Source: Niallia taxi (GTDB lineage: Bacteria; Bacillota; Bacilli; Bacillales; Cytobacillaceae). Taken from it: 64,000 nt of DNA. A program made the translations under genes and the position numbers. Below, in pieces: positions 52,120 through 63,158 of the stretch. Each line of letters starts with the position of its first letter. Position 1 is the first letter of the stretch. The notes under the pieces were generated by a model. The model did not search any database. It had not been told where the DNA came from and saw nothing but the letters and a program-made list of their open reading frames with translations. The stretch covers positions 62,001 to 126,000 of the forward strand of contig NZ_CP102590.1 of assembly GCF_032818155.1 (NCBI RefSeq), in the 5' to 3' direction.

Positions 52120-52500
52120 TTGAAGATTGAGCATGTGGCTATTTGGGTCAAGGATTTAGAAATTATGAAAGAGTTTTACGAAACTTATTTTAACGGCAAG
52201 GCAAACAGTAAGTATCATAATCAGGCGAAAGGCTTTGAATCTTATTTTCTAGCATTTGAATCAGGTGCAAGATTAGAAATCATGCGAAAGTCAGGTATTA
52301 ATCAAGCAGCTGCAAGTGAAATGATTGGCTGGGCACATATTGCTATCTCTTTAGGAAGCAAAGAAGCTGTTAACGAAATGACAGAGCGATTAATTAATGA
52401 TGGTTACCGTCATAATAATGGGCCGCGTCTAACGGGTGATGGCTACTATGAAAGTGTGATGGAAGATCCAGAAGGCAATTTAATTGAGCTGACTGTATAA
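52120..52500 (+). CDS. VOC-family (glyoxalase/dioxygenase fold) protein
   Basis: 126 residues from TTG after GAGGTGG; GTG at 52111 overlaps that site. [43 protein letters not shown] and [18 protein letters not shown] give the metal-binding pattern (H near 5, E in LEIM, H in AHIA, E in IEL). Possible lyase/isomerase for a small electrophile; substrate unknown. Last gene of the MFS group. Confidence 0.9.
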   Translation: MKIEHVAIWVKDLEIMKEFYETYFNGKANSKYHNQAKGFESYFLAFESGARLEIMRKSGINQAAASEMIGWAHIAISLGSKEAVNEMTERLINDGYRHNNGPRLTGDGYYESVMEDPEGNLIELTV

Positions 52501-52520
52501 AAGGAACATTAAATTGGACA

Positions 52521-52545
52521 AAGCCACTGAATAATTCAGTGGCTT
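52521..52545. terminator. Bidirectional terminator
   Basis: AAGCCACTGAA-TAA-TTCAGTGGCTT between convergent genes. Confidence 0.82.
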
Positions 52546-52562
52546 CCGTTATTCTGATAAAC

Positions 52563-53606
52563 TTATTGTTCAGATTTAACAAGTATTTTCACTTGGTTCT
52601 TTTCTTTGATTAAGCTTTCAAAGCCTTCTTCAATAACATCGTCTAAGGCAATTTTTTTCGTTACTAGTTTTTCTGCTGAGAAATAGCCTTTTTGCATTAG
52701 TGACAACACTGCAGGGAAGACATTACGGTAGCCAATTATTCCTTTGACAGTTCGTTCTTTAATAACAATGTCATTTGGCAAAATTTCAGCGCCTTTTTCC
52801 CAGATGCTAACGATAATTGTTTCTCCGCCAATTCCAGTAGATTGAATTGCTTGACGCAAGACGACTGGCACTCCTGTAACTTCAAATGAAACATCCACTC
52901 CGCCGTCTGTTAATCTTGCAATTTCAGCAACTGTATCTTCAACCTCTGCAGGGTTAATGATGATTGCTCCTAATTCTGCTGCTTTCGCTTGGCGTTCAGG
53001 AGATAGCTCAACAGCATATATATCTGTAGCACCTGCAGCTTTAAGTGCTTCGATTACTAGCAAGCCGATTGGACCACAGCCAAATACAGCAACTTTGTCA
53101 CCAGCTTTAACTCTGCTTGAACGTACAGCATATAAAGCAACTGCCGCTGGTTCAACTAATGCACCTTGCTCATAGGATAAATCATCTGGAAGCTTAAATA
53201 GGAGCTCCTCATCGACAGCAACATATTCACTAAGACCTCCGCCACCACCGGCAAGTCCTAAGAATCCCATGTTTTCATCTAAATTGTATGCACCTTGATG
53301 TCCGTGCGTAGCAAAAATCGGTTCTACAACGACACGATCGCCAACTTTATAATTGTTTACTCCTTCTCCAACCTCGACAACTTCACCGGAAAATTCATGA
53401 CCAAGTGTTACAGGTGCAACCTCGTTCGTAAGTGGATGAGGCTGATCAACTGGTATGAAAATCGGTCCGCCTAAGTATTCATGTAAATCACTGCCGCATA
53501 TACCGCACCATTTCACTTTCATTTTTACTTGACCTGGATTTAATTTCGGCTCGTCTATTTCCTCCAAGCGAATATCTTTTTGATTATGCCATCTTAACGC
53601 TTTCAT
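52563..53606 (-). CDS. bdhA: 2,3-butanediol dehydrogenase-type zinc alcohol dehydrogenase
   Basis: 347 residues of the MDR family. Catalytic zinc region WCGICGSDLHEYLGGP and GHEFSGEVVEVG; the segment VVEPIFATHGHQGAYNLDENMGFLGLAGGGGGLSEYV is as in Bacillus BdhA; the NAD motif is VFGCGPIGLLVIEALKAAG. It interconverts acetoin and 2,3-butanediol with NAD(H). The alsR-alsS-alsD genes lie 1.4-5 kb away, so the locus covers pyruvate to butanediol. Divergent from a LysR gene. Confidence 0.92.
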   Translation of the reverse strand: MKALRWHNQKDIRLEEIDEPKLNPGQVKMKVKWCGICGSDLHEYLGGPIFIPVDQPHPLTNEVAPVTLGHEFSGEVVEVGEGVNNYKVGDRVVVEPIFATHGHQGAYNLDENMGFLGLAGGGGGLSEYVAVDEELLFKLPDDLSYEQGALVEPAAVALYAVRSSRVKAGDKVAVFGCGPIGLLVIEALKAAGATDIYAVELSPERQAKAAELGAIIINPAEVEDTVAEIARLTDGGVDVSFEVTGVPVVLRQAIQSTGIGGETIIVSIWEKGAEILPNDIVIKERTVKGIIGYRNVFPAVLSLMQKGYFSAEKLVTKKIALDDVIEEGFESLIKEKNQVKILVKSEQ

Positions 53607-53674
53607 CTAAAAACAACCCCTTATGTAGTTTATTTACATATATTAGTATACAGCTAACAACACTTATGATAAAT

Positions 53675-53710
53675 TTAGTTAATATTAACTAAGGTTAAGT
53701 ACTGCTTAAC
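53675..53710. promoter_or_regulatory. Two dyads between bdhA and LysR gene
   Basis: TTAGTTAATATTAACTAA, a perfect 18-bp palindrome (53675-53692), followed by GTTAAG-TACTG-CTTAAC (53694-53710). Placed in the shared divergent promoter region, they are candidate LysR binding sites. Confidence 0.55.
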
Positions 53711-53727
53711 TAAAAAATGAGGTTTAT

Positions 53728-54684
53728 ATGAATATTGAACAATTAAAATATATGGTTGAAATTGCACGAACAGGCTCCTTGAAGGAAGCGGCAGAAAATT
53801 TACATATAACATTGCCAGCATTGAGTCAATCGATTAAAAATCTTGAAAAAGAATTAAATATTAGTATTTTTCACAGATCAAGACGAGGATCTGTTCCGAC
53901 AGAAGAAGGTCACAAGCTAGTAGAAAAGGCAAATTCTGTTTTACAGAAGCTTCAGGAGTTTATGGAGGAAGCAGAAGCCTACACAAATACAATGAATGGT
54001 GAAATGAAGATAGCGACATATCCAGGGCCAATGGAAATTCTCGTTGATCTTATTTCAGACATTAAAAGGGAATATCCTAATATTAAAGCATCTATTTATG
54101 AAAACAGTACAGAGCATATAATTGAGAAAGTGCTAGAAGGGGAAGTGGATGTTGGCTTTATAACATATACAGAAAAAGAAGAAAAGAAATATCGGAATCT
54201 CGTTTTCAAAAAGCTGCTCGATGGCCATATGGTTGTGGCGGTAAACAAAAATTCGCCATTGGCACAGAATAAACTAATAACTGCAGAGATGTTAATTGAT
54301 CAGCCAATCGTATTATATAATGATGTCTACATTAACGAATTCATGAAAGGCTTCAGCTCACTGCCTTTTGATATTTTATTTACTACAAATAATGTCGATA
54401 CAATACGGCATACTTTGGAAAACAATACAGCGATAAATATAGGGTTTGACTATGCATTTAAAACAGATGCAGGTTTGTCTAGAAGTGATAAGTATGTAGT
54501 CATTAACTTTGCTTCTCCTCATTATAAAACGTATTCCTTCGGATATTTTTATAATGCAAATAATGGTCTATCGAGGATATTACGAGAGTTTTTGAAGCGG
54601 ATACATATAACGATAATTGATAATGAAGAAGAGGCTGAGACTGCAAAAGGACAAAAATTAAGCTATCGAAATTCTAAACTTTGA
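53728..54684 (+). CDS. LysR-family regulator
   Basis: 318 residues. Helix-turn-helix MNIEQLKYMVEIARTGSLKEAAENLHITLPALSQSIKNLEKELN, then a substrate domain (EMKIATYPGPMEILVDLISD). Probable regulator of the divergent bdhA gene. The site upstream of the ATG is poor (AATGAGG). The C-terminal tail (EEEAETAKGQ) is charged and slightly longer than usual. Confidence 0.9.
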   Translation: MNIEQLKYMVEIARTGSLKEAAENLHITLPALSQSIKNLEKELNISIFHRSRRGSVPTEEGHKLVEKANSVLQKLQEFMEEAEAYTNTMNGEMKIATYPGPMEILVDLISDIKREYPNIKASIYENSTEHIIEKVLEGEVDVGFITYTEKEEKKYRNLVFKKLLDGHMVVAVNKNSPLAQNKLITAEMLIDQPIVLYNDVYINEFMKGFSSLPFDILFTTNNVDTIRHTLENNTAINIGFDYAFKTDAGLSRSDKYVVINFASPHYKTYSFGYFYNANNGLSRILREFLKRIHITIIDNEEEAETAKGQKLSYRNSKL

Positions 54685-54728
54685 AATGATGAATCTTGGG
54701 ATTATATAGAGAGATAGGTTTTTAGATT

Positions 54729-54860
54729 AGTCCGTTTCATTGCGCATACGTCCCCTCGCTTTCCGCGGGGAGGAAGATGAGCCTCCTCATCTTCGCCTGC
54801 GGGGTCTCATCCTTTCCTCTATTTCCCGCTGGAGTCGAGTGGCCAACGCTCCATTCCACT
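54729..54860 (-). repeat. Structured repeat core, copy 3 (reverse orientation)
   Basis: Read on the minus strand: AGTGGAATGGAGCGTTGGCC to GAAACGGACT, 132 bases, with the same inner stem pattern (GCGGGGTCTC region, GAGGAGGCTC). The outer right arm reads GCGAGGGGAC instead of CGAGTGGC, so its outer stem is weakened. Flanks to 55.0 kb are AT-rich with no gene. Confidence 0.85.
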
Positions 54861-54999
54861 ATGCAGTTTAAATATTGTATTCCAACAGAAATACAAAGAC
54901 ACAAACTGAACTATTATTCAGAAATACTTAAATAGGTGGTTTGTGATTGGTCTTAGTTACTTATTGTAAGCTCTTTTAACTTTATGGAATTTCTCCTCT

Positions 55000-55887
55000 T
55001 TAAAATAAGTCTGTGCGCTCTAACACATGATGGACTAAATGAAACAGGGCTGGATTATGATTTTCTCTTTTGTAGGAAAGAATCCATTCTGCTGTTAATT
55101 GTTCTTGTGCGAATTTTTTGTATAGTACATCTAAATTAAACAGGCGTTTAGCTGAATCAGGTACAACGGCAATCCCGATGCCTGCGGTGACTAATCCAAT
55201 GACCATTTGATATTCAGTTGATTCCTGCACGATATTCGGATGGAAGCCATTTTTATTACATAGTTGGATAAAGTCCTCATACAGAGAGGGCCATGCCTCT
55301 TTTGACAAGGAAATGATTGGCTCATTTTTAATATCAGACATGGAAATGGCAGGTTTATCTGCCAAGTGATGATTTTTGGGGATGGCAAAAACACATTCAC
55401 TAGTTTTAAGACTTCTGCTGATGAGTTCACAGTTAGTAACAGGAGGATGTGAAAAACCTACATCAATATCGCCATTTAATAACGCGGTTAGCTGATTTGG
55501 GGCAGATAATTGGCGTAATTCAATCTCAATCGACGGAAAAATAGCTCTAAATTCCTTTATGGCTGGCGGCAAAATCTCATATGTTGCTGTACCGACAAAC
55601 CCGACTACAATCTTTCCAAGTTCACCTCTTGCGGTATGGCGCGCTGTATCAACGGCTCTGTCTAATTGATTTAATACAGAAGTTATTTGTCCTAAAAAAA
55701 CGTTTCCGGCAGTTGTTAATTCCACAGCCCGACTGGAACGATGAAAGAGGGGAAAACCCAGTTCTTCCTCCAATTGCTTTATTTGCTGGCTGAGAGGTGG
55801 CTGTGTCATATTAAGTTTTGAAGCTGCCCTTCCGAAATGAAGCTCCTCTGCCACTGTTTTAAAATACTGCAAGTGTCTAAGCTCCAT
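55000..55887 (-). CDS. alsR: LysR-family regulator AlsR-like
   Basis: 295 residues. MELRHLQYFKTVAEELHFGRAASKLNMTQPPLSQQIKQLEEELGFPLFHRSSR is very close to B. subtilis AlsR as I recall it. The start is the ATG after AAGGTGG; four further codons upstream lack a site. Divergent from alsS-alsD. AlsR activates these genes in response to acetate/low pH at the end of growth in B. subtilis; the same role is inferred here. Confidence 0.88.
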   Translation of the reverse strand: MELRHLQYFKTVAEELHFGRAASKLNMTQPPLSQQIKQLEEELGFPLFHRSSRAVELTTAGNVFLGQITSVLNQLDRAVDTARHTARGELGKIVVGFVGTATYEILPPAIKEFRAIFPSIEIELRQLSAPNQLTALLNGDIDVGFSHPPVTNCELISRSLKTSECVFAIPKNHHLADKPAISMSDIKNEPIISLSKEAWPSLYEDFIQLCNKNGFHPNIVQESTEYQMVIGLVTAGIGIAVVPDSAKRLFNLDVLYKKFAQEQLTAEWILSYKRENHNPALFHLVHHVLERTDLF

Positions 55888-56034
55888 GATTATAACCACC
55901 TTACTGATTCATTCGTAATACATATCAATCCCACGTTTAATGGATATTGGAAAAAATATCATGTGAAATGTATAGTAAATCATATCATGAAATTCCAAAT
56001 TTTATAAGGAATTCAATTTAAGGAGTGAAGCTGA

Positions 56035-57747
56035 ATGAATCTTCAGGACCAAACAAATATCACAAGACGAGGAGCAGAACTAATTGTTGACACACTGATT
56101 GCTCAAGGTGTCACACATGTTTTTGCTATACCAGGTGCAAAAATAGATGCTGTTTTTGATGTGCTTCAAGACAGAGGACCAGAGCTAATTCTTTGCAGAC
56201 ATGAACAAAATGCAGCATTTATGGCAGCAGCAGTTGGAAGACTGACAGGAAATCCTGGAGTATGCTTGGTAACCTCAGGACCTGGAGCTTCAAATCTAGC
56301 AACAGGCTTATTGACGGCTAATACAGAAGGAGATCCAGTTGTGGCGATTGCAGGTAATGTCATTCGAGCTGACAGATTGAAACGCACACATCAATCACTG
56401 GATAATGCTGCATTATTTAAACCAGTAACAAAATACAGTGTGGAAGTACAGGATGTCAAGAATATCCCTGAAGCATTAACAAATGCCTTTCGTGCAGCTA
56501 AATCAGGCCAGGCAGGCGCAGCATTTATCAGCTTTCCTCAAGATGTCGTCACAGAAGAAACATCTGTCCAAGCAATAGCAGCACTGCCAGCACCAACACT
56601 TGGTGCTGCAGCAGATAGCAGCATCCGTTCTGCCGTCGCAAAAATTCACAACGCCAATCTTCCTATTGCCATAGTAGGAATGAAAGGAAGTAGGCCAAAA
56701 GCAGTAAAATCAATCCGGAAATTTCTCCATACATTAGGAATCCCCTTTGTAGAGACATATCAAGGAGCAGGCACTCTTTCAAGAGAGCTCGAAGCTCAAT
56801 ATTATGGACGTATCGGGCTTTTTGCCAACCAGCCAGGTGATCTTCTCATTGAACAGGCAGATCTCATTATTACTATCGGCTTTGATCCAATTGAATATGA
56901 TCCAAAGTTTTGGAATGTAAATAATAATCCGAATATTATTCATGTTGATGAAATTCAAGCAGATGCTGACCATTTTTATCAGCCCTGCCTTGAATTGATC
57001 GGTGACATTTCTGCAACAGTTGCCGAATTAGACTTTTTCTCTGTTCCGGCAAAAATAAGTGGAGAGAAAAATGAATTTCTTGCCAGACTTAGAGATCTTC
57101 ATGAAGAAATGGAATCACCAAAGCCAATTCAAAAGCAAGGTCTGTCCCATCCATTACAGGTAATCAATGCGTTAAGAAGCCAAATTGCAGATGATGTGAT
57201 TGTTACATGTGATATTGGCTCTCACGGGATTTGGATGTCACGTCACTTTCGCTCCTATGAACCAAATACACTGCTGATTTCAAATGGAATGCAGACACTT
57301 GGAGTTGCTCTTCCTTGGGCAATTGGTGCAGCTATATTGCACCAAGACAAAAAAATCGTTTCTGTATCTGGTGACGGGGGCTTTCTGTTCTCTGCGATGG
57401 AGCTTGAAACGGCTGTTAGGATGAAGGCTAACATCGTTCATTTAGTTTGGAATGACAGCAAATATGATATGGTATCCTTCCAGCAGATAATGAAATATAA
57501 CCGAGATTCCTGTGTCGAATTCGGACCAATAGATATCGTTAAATACGCAGAAAGTTTTGGTGCAACAGGACTTAGGGTAAACTCTCCACAAGAGCTGTCA
57601 AAGGTTCTTGAAAAGGGTCTGCAGCAGGAAGGACCTGTCATCATTGACATCCCAATTGACTATAGCGAAAATATCGATTTGGCAAATCAAAAATGGCCGG
57701 ATTATTTCAAACAGCAAGCAGTTGAAAGAGAGCTTTGGCATTCATAA
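56035..57747 (+). CDS. alsS: Acetolactate synthase, catabolic
   Basis: 570 residues. A thiamine-diphosphate enzyme that condenses two pyruvates to 2-acetolactate. [30 protein letters not shown], catalytic Glu in [10 protein letters not shown] (E57), and the ThDP motif [31 protein letters not shown]. The spacing to alsD and the divergent alsR mark the catabolic form rather than anabolic IlvB; there is no regulatory-subunit gene next to it. The site is AAGGAGTG. Confidence 0.96.
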   Translation: MNLQDQTNITRRGAELIVDTLIAQGVTHVFAIPGAKIDAVFDVLQDRGPELILCRHEQNAAFMAAAVGRLTGNPGVCLVTSGPGASNLATGLLTANTEGDPVVAIAGNVIRADRLKRTHQSLDNAALFKPVTKYSVEVQDVKNIPEALTNAFRAAKSGQAGAAFISFPQDVVTEETSVQAIAALPAPTLGAAADSSIRSAVAKIHNANLPIAIVGMKGSRPKAVKSIRKFLHTLGIPFVETYQGAGTLSRELEAQYYGRIGLFANQPGDLLIEQADLIITIGFDPIEYDPKFWNVNNNPNIIHVDEIQADADHFYQPCLELIGDISATVAELDFFSVPAKISGEKNEFLARLRDLHEEMESPKPIQKQGLSHPLQVINALRSQIADDVIVTCDIGSHGIWMSRHFRSYEPNTLLISNGMQTLGVALPWAIGAAILHQDKKIVSVSGDGGFLFSAMELETAVRMKANIVHLVWNDSKYDMVSFQQIMKYNRDSCVEFGPIDIVKYAESFGATGLRVNSPQELSKVLEKGLQQEGPVIIDIPIDYSENIDLANQKWPDYFKQQAVERELWHS

Positions 57748-57791
57748 AAGGCATCCAAGCAATATATTTTTTAAGATTGAGGTGATGATGC

Positions 57792-58565
57792 ATGGAAATG
57801 GTTAAAACTTTACATGCTGACATAATAGAGAACAACGAAGACCAGAAGCAGGAGGTTTATCAGGTTTCGACAATGACGGCGCTTCTGGATGGTGTTTACG
57901 ACGGAGACTTTTCATTAGGTGAAATTCATGAACATGGGGACTTTGGTATTGGTACCTTTAATAAACTCGATGGTGAATTAATCGGGTTTGATGGTGAGTT
58001 CTACCGACTCCGCTCAGATGGAACAGCAACACCAGTTAAGGAAGAGGATAAATCACCATTTTGCTCGATTACATTTTTTGAAACAGAGATTACACACCGT
58101 GTAAACCGCCAATTAACATTAGAAGAACTGGAGCAGGAATTAGACAAACTTCTCCCTAGTAAAAATGTTTTTTATGCGATTAGAATGGATGGTGTCTTTA
58201 AAAAGGTTCAAACGAGAACAGTTGAGGTACAGGAAAAGCCATATGTGCCGATGATTGAAGCGGTAAAAACACAGCCGATCTTTGACTTTGAAAACATCGA
58301 GGGAACGATTGCTGGCTTTCGCACTCCACAATATGCCCATGGAATCGCAGTTGCTGGATATCATTTGCATTTTATTGATAAAAATAGAAGTACCGGCGGT
58401 CATGTTTTTGACTATACGGTGGAGAATGCTACAATCCGCATTTCTAAAAAGCAGTACTTGAATTTAAGACTGCCTGAAACAGAAGAATTTTTCAAAGCTG
58501 ATATAGATCGTGCTGATTTAGCCAGTGATATAGCTGAAGCAGAAGGAAGCCCTGAAAAAAGATAA
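57792..58565 (+). CDS. alsD: Alpha-acetolactate decarboxylase
   Basis: 257 residues. Converts acetolactate to (R)-acetoin. Visible are VYQVSTMTALLDGVYDGDFSLGEIHEHGDFGIGTFNKLDGELIGFDGEFYRL and the zinc/arginine region GTIAGFRTPQYAHGIAVAGYHLHFIDKNRSTGGHVFDY (HGxxxxGYHLHF with three His). GAGGTGA precedes the ATG. It follows alsS by 44 bases in an operon; a terminator follows. Confidence 0.96.
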   Translation: MEMVKTLHADIIENNEDQKQEVYQVSTMTALLDGVYDGDFSLGEIHEHGDFGIGTFNKLDGELIGFDGEFYRLRSDGTATPVKEEDKSPFCSITFFETEITHRVNRQLTLEELEQELDKLLPSKNVFYAIRMDGVFKKVQTRTVEVQEKPYVPMIEAVKTQPIFDFENIEGTIAGFRTPQYAHGIAVAGYHLHFIDKNRSTGGHVFDYTVENATIRISKKQYLNLRLPETEEFFKADIDRADLASDIAEAEGSPEKR

Positions 58566-58606
58566 CTCAGTTAGTGGAGTAATGTATAAATATAATATTA
58601 TAGTAG

Positions 58607-58657
58607 AAAACTGTCTTCCTTTGTGGGGAAATCTGCAATTGGAAGGCAGTTTTTTAT
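58607..58657 (+). terminator. Terminator after alsD
   Basis: AAAACTGTCTTCC/GGAAGGCAGTTTT with one T-G pair and a T run. Confidence 0.88.
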
Positions 58658-58797
58658 TAAACTTTTAGTGTGTGAATGTTTAGAGAAAAGAAGTACCATT
58701 ACACATCATTCTCTTATCTTTTGTTATGACTTGGAAATTAAAGCTTATTAGAAAGGAATAAATGAATGATATAATAGCTGAAATTTTGTCTCATAAT

Positions 58798-58829
58798 ATA
58801 AAATTTAATATAAATAAAATTTAATATAA
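58798..58829. repeat. Perfect 16-bp tandem duplication in AT-rich gap
   Basis: ATAAAATTTAATATAA twice head to tail. The 440-base gap 58566-59008 is otherwise AT-rich; a second partial direct repeat (GTCTTTAATA...ATTTA near 58920 and 58976) precedes the next gene. No gene is seen in it. Confidence 0.6.
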
Positions 58830-59008
58830 AAAATTAATTTCTAAGTTATATTCTAGTCAAAAGAGAAATACCTTGTTATATATCTTATTTTAAGTTAGAA
58901 TCAATTGTAGATATTGAGGGTCTTTAATATATTTATATAATCTATTGTTTTTTAGTTTAATAATAGATATAAGGAGTCTTTAATAGATTTAATAGGAGAG
59001 GATATAAT

Positions 59009-59908
59009 ATGGTATTAGATTGCGTAATTATTGGTGGAGGCCCAGCAGGACTTAATGCAGCACTTGTGCTTGGAAGAGCAAAAAAGAATATCATACTTTT
59101 TGATGATAATAAACCAAGAAACGCTGTTACTCACGAATCTCACGGGTTTATTACGAGAGATAAAATTAAACCGGCTGAATTTAAAAGATATGCTTTAAAG
59201 GATTTAAAGGAGTATCCTAATATAATCATCAAAAATCAAAGAGTGTTTGATATAAAGACAGAAAATGATCGTTTTCTGATTTTAACGAAGGATGGCAATA
59301 CGTTTGAGGCAAGAAAGGTCATTTTAGCTACTGGCCTTACAGATATTCTTCCTGCTATTAAAGGAATCCATGAATTTTATGGAGCAAGTCTGTTTAGCTG
59401 TCCGTTTTGTGATGGATGGGAATTAAAGGACCGTCCATTAGTCGTCATTGCAGAAAATGAGCGAGCATTTCATATGACAAAAATGATTAGAAATTGGAGT
59501 AAAGATGTTGTTCTGTGTACAAATGGACAAAAGGTTTTGTCAAGTGAGCAAAGAGAGCTTTTTGCAGATAAGGACATCGAAGTGATTGAAGAAGAAATAG
59601 AATATCTGCAGGGAGTGGACGGCAAATTGCGGAAAATTATCTTTAAGAGTGGAAGAGAAGTAGCAAGAGAAGGCGGCTTTGTCACCTCAGGTTTGCAACA
59701 GGCATCTCCATTAGCACAACAATTAGGCTGCAGTCTGAATAGTATGGGAGGAATTGACACAGATAATTCTGGTCGAACGACCATTGCAGGAGTTTATGCA
59801 TGTGGAGATAATTCCATTATTGCCCCTGCTCAATTGATTATTGCAGCTGCAGAAGGAAGTAGAGCTGCGATGGCTGTTGTAGGAGATTTAGTGAATGAGG
59901 ACTTTTAA
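59009..59908 (+). CDS. Thioredoxin-reductase-like flavoprotein
   Basis: 299 residues. FAD motif VIIGGGPAGLNAALVLGRA at the N-terminus, redox pair CPFC (131-134) in SLFSCPFCDGWEL, and the second FAD motif GVYACGDNSIIAPAQLIIAAAEGSRAA. The usual NADPH glycine motif GGGxSA reads VVIAENERAFHM. It therefore belongs to the low-molecular-weight TrxR-like group with divergent NADPH site; electron donor and partner unknown. AGGAGAGG precedes the ATG. Monocistronic with its own terminator. Confidence 0.9.
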   Translation: MVLDCVIIGGGPAGLNAALVLGRAKKNIILFDDNKPRNAVTHESHGFITRDKIKPAEFKRYALKDLKEYPNIIIKNQRVFDIKTENDRFLILTKDGNTFEARKVILATGLTDILPAIKGIHEFYGASLFSCPFCDGWELKDRPLVVIAENERAFHMTKMIRNWSKDVVLCTNGQKVLSSEQRELFADKDIEVIEEEIEYLQGVDGKLRKIIFKSGREVAREGGFVTSGLQQASPLAQQLGCSLNSMGGIDTDNSGRTTIAGVYACGDNSIIAPAQLIIAAAEGSRAAMAVVGDLVNEDF

Positions 59909-59933
59909 TAGTAAGAAATGATAACACCCCCAA

Positions 59934-59962
59934 GGCCAAAATCATCATTTTGGTCTTTTTAT
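59934..59962 (+). terminator. Terminator
   Basis: GGCCAAAAT-CATC-ATTTTGGTC (one G-T pair) and T5; T-rich tail. Confidence 0.85.
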
Positions 59963-60209
59963 TTTGGCAAAAAAATAAAACGATAAAGACAATTTACAGT
60001 GGGCTCGGAGAATTAAAGTAGAGAAAATCGTTCACTATATACAATATAATTATTTACAATCCATTTACTATATTTACTTACAGATGTTTTTATAGTTGTT
60101 TTACAAAATGCAAATTACATTACTAGTCTCATTCAGACCAGTTTTCTTCTAAAGTTAATAGTATTATTAGGTTAGATGATTTACACAATCTATTATTAGT
60201 TCCAGTTAA

Positions 60210-61664
<1,455 letters not shown>

Positions 61665-61672
61665 AACAACGG

Positions 61673-61699
61673 GGCTGCTTTTTATAAAGCAGCCTTTTA
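61673..61699 (+). terminator. Terminator after GH1 gene
   Basis: GGCTGCTTT-TTAT-AAAGCAGCC with a T-rich tail. Confidence 0.9.
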
Positions 61700-61781
61700 T
61701 TTATTTACAAGCAAATGATCAGTTCCTTTTTGGTCTATTTGGTATAGACTTATGATAAATATGATAACTTAAGGAGCTTTC

Positions 61782-62234
61782 ATGACGAAAAAAATTGTGT
61801 TTCATTATGATTATAATAGCCAGAGTAAATGGGCAACGGGGTATTTAAAAATAGGTGATAACAAATTTGAATTCGTATGTTCGTATTTGTTCTCCGATCC
61901 ATTAGAAGACATTCTTGCTTCCATATGTCAGCTGCTTCCAGGTGCGGTTCCGTATCCAAGAAATTATTTAACTTTTACTTTATTGGAAGAGCCTGAAGAA
62001 TATCACTGGGAACTGCATAGAGTTGGTAAAGATGAAGTAAGTATAAAAATTCATCTAAAAGAAAATGATGATGGCAAATTAGAATTGGTTTATGAGGAAT
62101 TATGTGATATAAAAAGGTTGGTAGTAGCAATTGGGAAACATCTATATTCTAATAAGGAATTACTATCAAATCAGAAAGTGAACCGCCTTTATCAAGACTT
62201 ACAAAAAGGCATAAGATACATGAAGAATATTTAG
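61782..62234 (+). CDS. Hypothetical protein
   Basis: 150 residues, ATG after TAAGGAGC. Soluble, acidic, with a beta-rich first half (KIVFHYDYNSQSKWATGYLKIGDNKFEF), a middle GAVPYPRNYLTFTLLEEPEEYHWELHRVG and a helical C-terminus. It resembles small immunity- or regulatory-type proteins in outline only; not recognised. It precedes a MarR gene by 25 bases and may be co-transcribed. Confidence 0.65.
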   Translation: MTKKIVFHYDYNSQSKWATGYLKIGDNKFEFVCSYLFSDPLEDILASICQLLPGAVPYPRNYLTFTLLEEPEEYHWELHRVGKDEVSIKIHLKENDDGKLELVYEELCDIKRLVVAIGKHLYSNKELLSNQKVNRLYQDLQKGIRYMKNI

Positions 62235-62259
62235 GATTATACGCAGAAGCGAGGTTAAT

Positions 62260-62700
62260 ATGGAGTCAGAACAACGGTATAAGAAATTAAAAGAGTTTCA
62301 AGAGCTATATGAAAGCATCTTTAGAAAAACAAAAACCAAAAACGACTTTTTTCCAAAAACAGATTTTAACTTAAGTGACGGTCATATTTTAATTTTGACA
62401 TATCTCTATAAAGTGAAAACTTGTACAGCATCTGAAATCACCAAGTATTTAGGAATTACTTCAGGTGGAGGTACAGTTCTTACAGATACGTTATTAAAGC
62501 ATGATTTAATAAATCGATATCGCTCAAGTGAAGACAGGAGAGTAGTGAAGCTGTCTTTAACAGCTGAAGGGGAGAAAATTGTTAATCAGATTATTGAAAA
62601 TAGAGCAGCAGTATTTGTTGAGCTTCTGCAGGACTTGGAAGAAACAGAAATTGATCAAATGCTGAATGTTTTTCACAAGTTAAATAAGAAGCTGAAATAA
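62260..62700 (+). CDS. MarR-family regulator
   Basis: 146 residues. A winged helix with SDGHILILTYLYKVKTCTASEITKYLGITSGGGTVLTDTLLKHDLINRYRSSEDRRVVKLSLTAEG, the DRR wing typical of MarR. The site is GCGAGG. Two overlapping dyads lie between it and the monooxygenase-like gene, so it probably controls the latter. Confidence 0.92.
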   Translation: MESEQRYKKLKEFQELYESIFRKTKTKNDFFPKTDFNLSDGHILILTYLYKVKTCTASEITKYLGITSGGGTVLTDTLLKHDLINRYRSSEDRRVVKLSLTAEGEKIVNQIIENRAAVFVELLQDLEETEIDQMLNVFHKLNKKLK

Positions 62701-62744
62701 TTGAGAGAAGTTCTCATTGACTAATAATAAAAATCTATGTTAAC

Positions 62745-62780
62745 CTTACTAATACTTAATATCTTAGTAAGTAAGATATT
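62745..62780 (+). promoter_or_regulatory. Overlapping dyads between marR and the monooxygenase gene
   Basis: CTTACTAA (62745-62752) with TTAGTAAG (62764-62771), and AATATCTTA-GTAAG-TAAGATATT (62758-62780), both perfect and overlapping. They lie about 30 bases before the next start codon: candidate MarR operators. Confidence 0.55.
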
Positions 62781-62810
62781 TATTTAATAATATATATGGA
62801 GGTATGTTTG

Positions 62811-63137
62811 ATGTTTGTTAATCAAGCGAGCTTTGAAGGGGATAAAGCGAATGAAGCTAAAATTATCGCAAAGATGAAAAAGACGTTTGCAGAATTACAA
62901 GATGTGTCTGGTTTGCTAAGTTCTGAATGCTGGAAAAAAGAAAAAAATGACGTTGTAGAATATTCGATTGTGACAAAATGGACGGCAAAACAAGATTTCA
63001 TTGCATGGCTTTCAAGAGAAGAACATGTAAATGAGCATAAAGAGATGAATAAACAAAGGAAGCAAGGGATCAGTGAAAACCCAAGTATGAAAAAGACGAT
63101 TACTCAATATGAAGAAGTAGAGATCGCAAACTTATAA
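62811..63137 (+). CDS. Antibiotic-biosynthesis-monooxygenase (ABM)-domain protein
   Basis: 108 residues from the ATG eight bases after GGAGG; ATG 62796 overlaps that site. A dimeric ferredoxin-like alpha/beta fold: MFVNQASFEGDKANEAKIIAKMKKTFAELQDVSGLLSSECWKKEKND, then EYSIVTKWTAKQDFIAWLSREEHVNEHKEMN. The pattern resembles heme-degrading/ABM monooxygenases, with a His-rich region, but the substrate is unknown. Probably under the upstream MarR. Confidence 0.82.
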   Translation: MFVNQASFEGDKANEAKIIAKMKKTFAELQDVSGLLSSECWKKEKNDVVEYSIVTKWTAKQDFIAWLSREEHVNEHKEMNKQRKQGISENPSMKKTITQYEEVEIANL

Positions 63138-63158
63138 AAGTATTGTTAAGGGGTAGTT

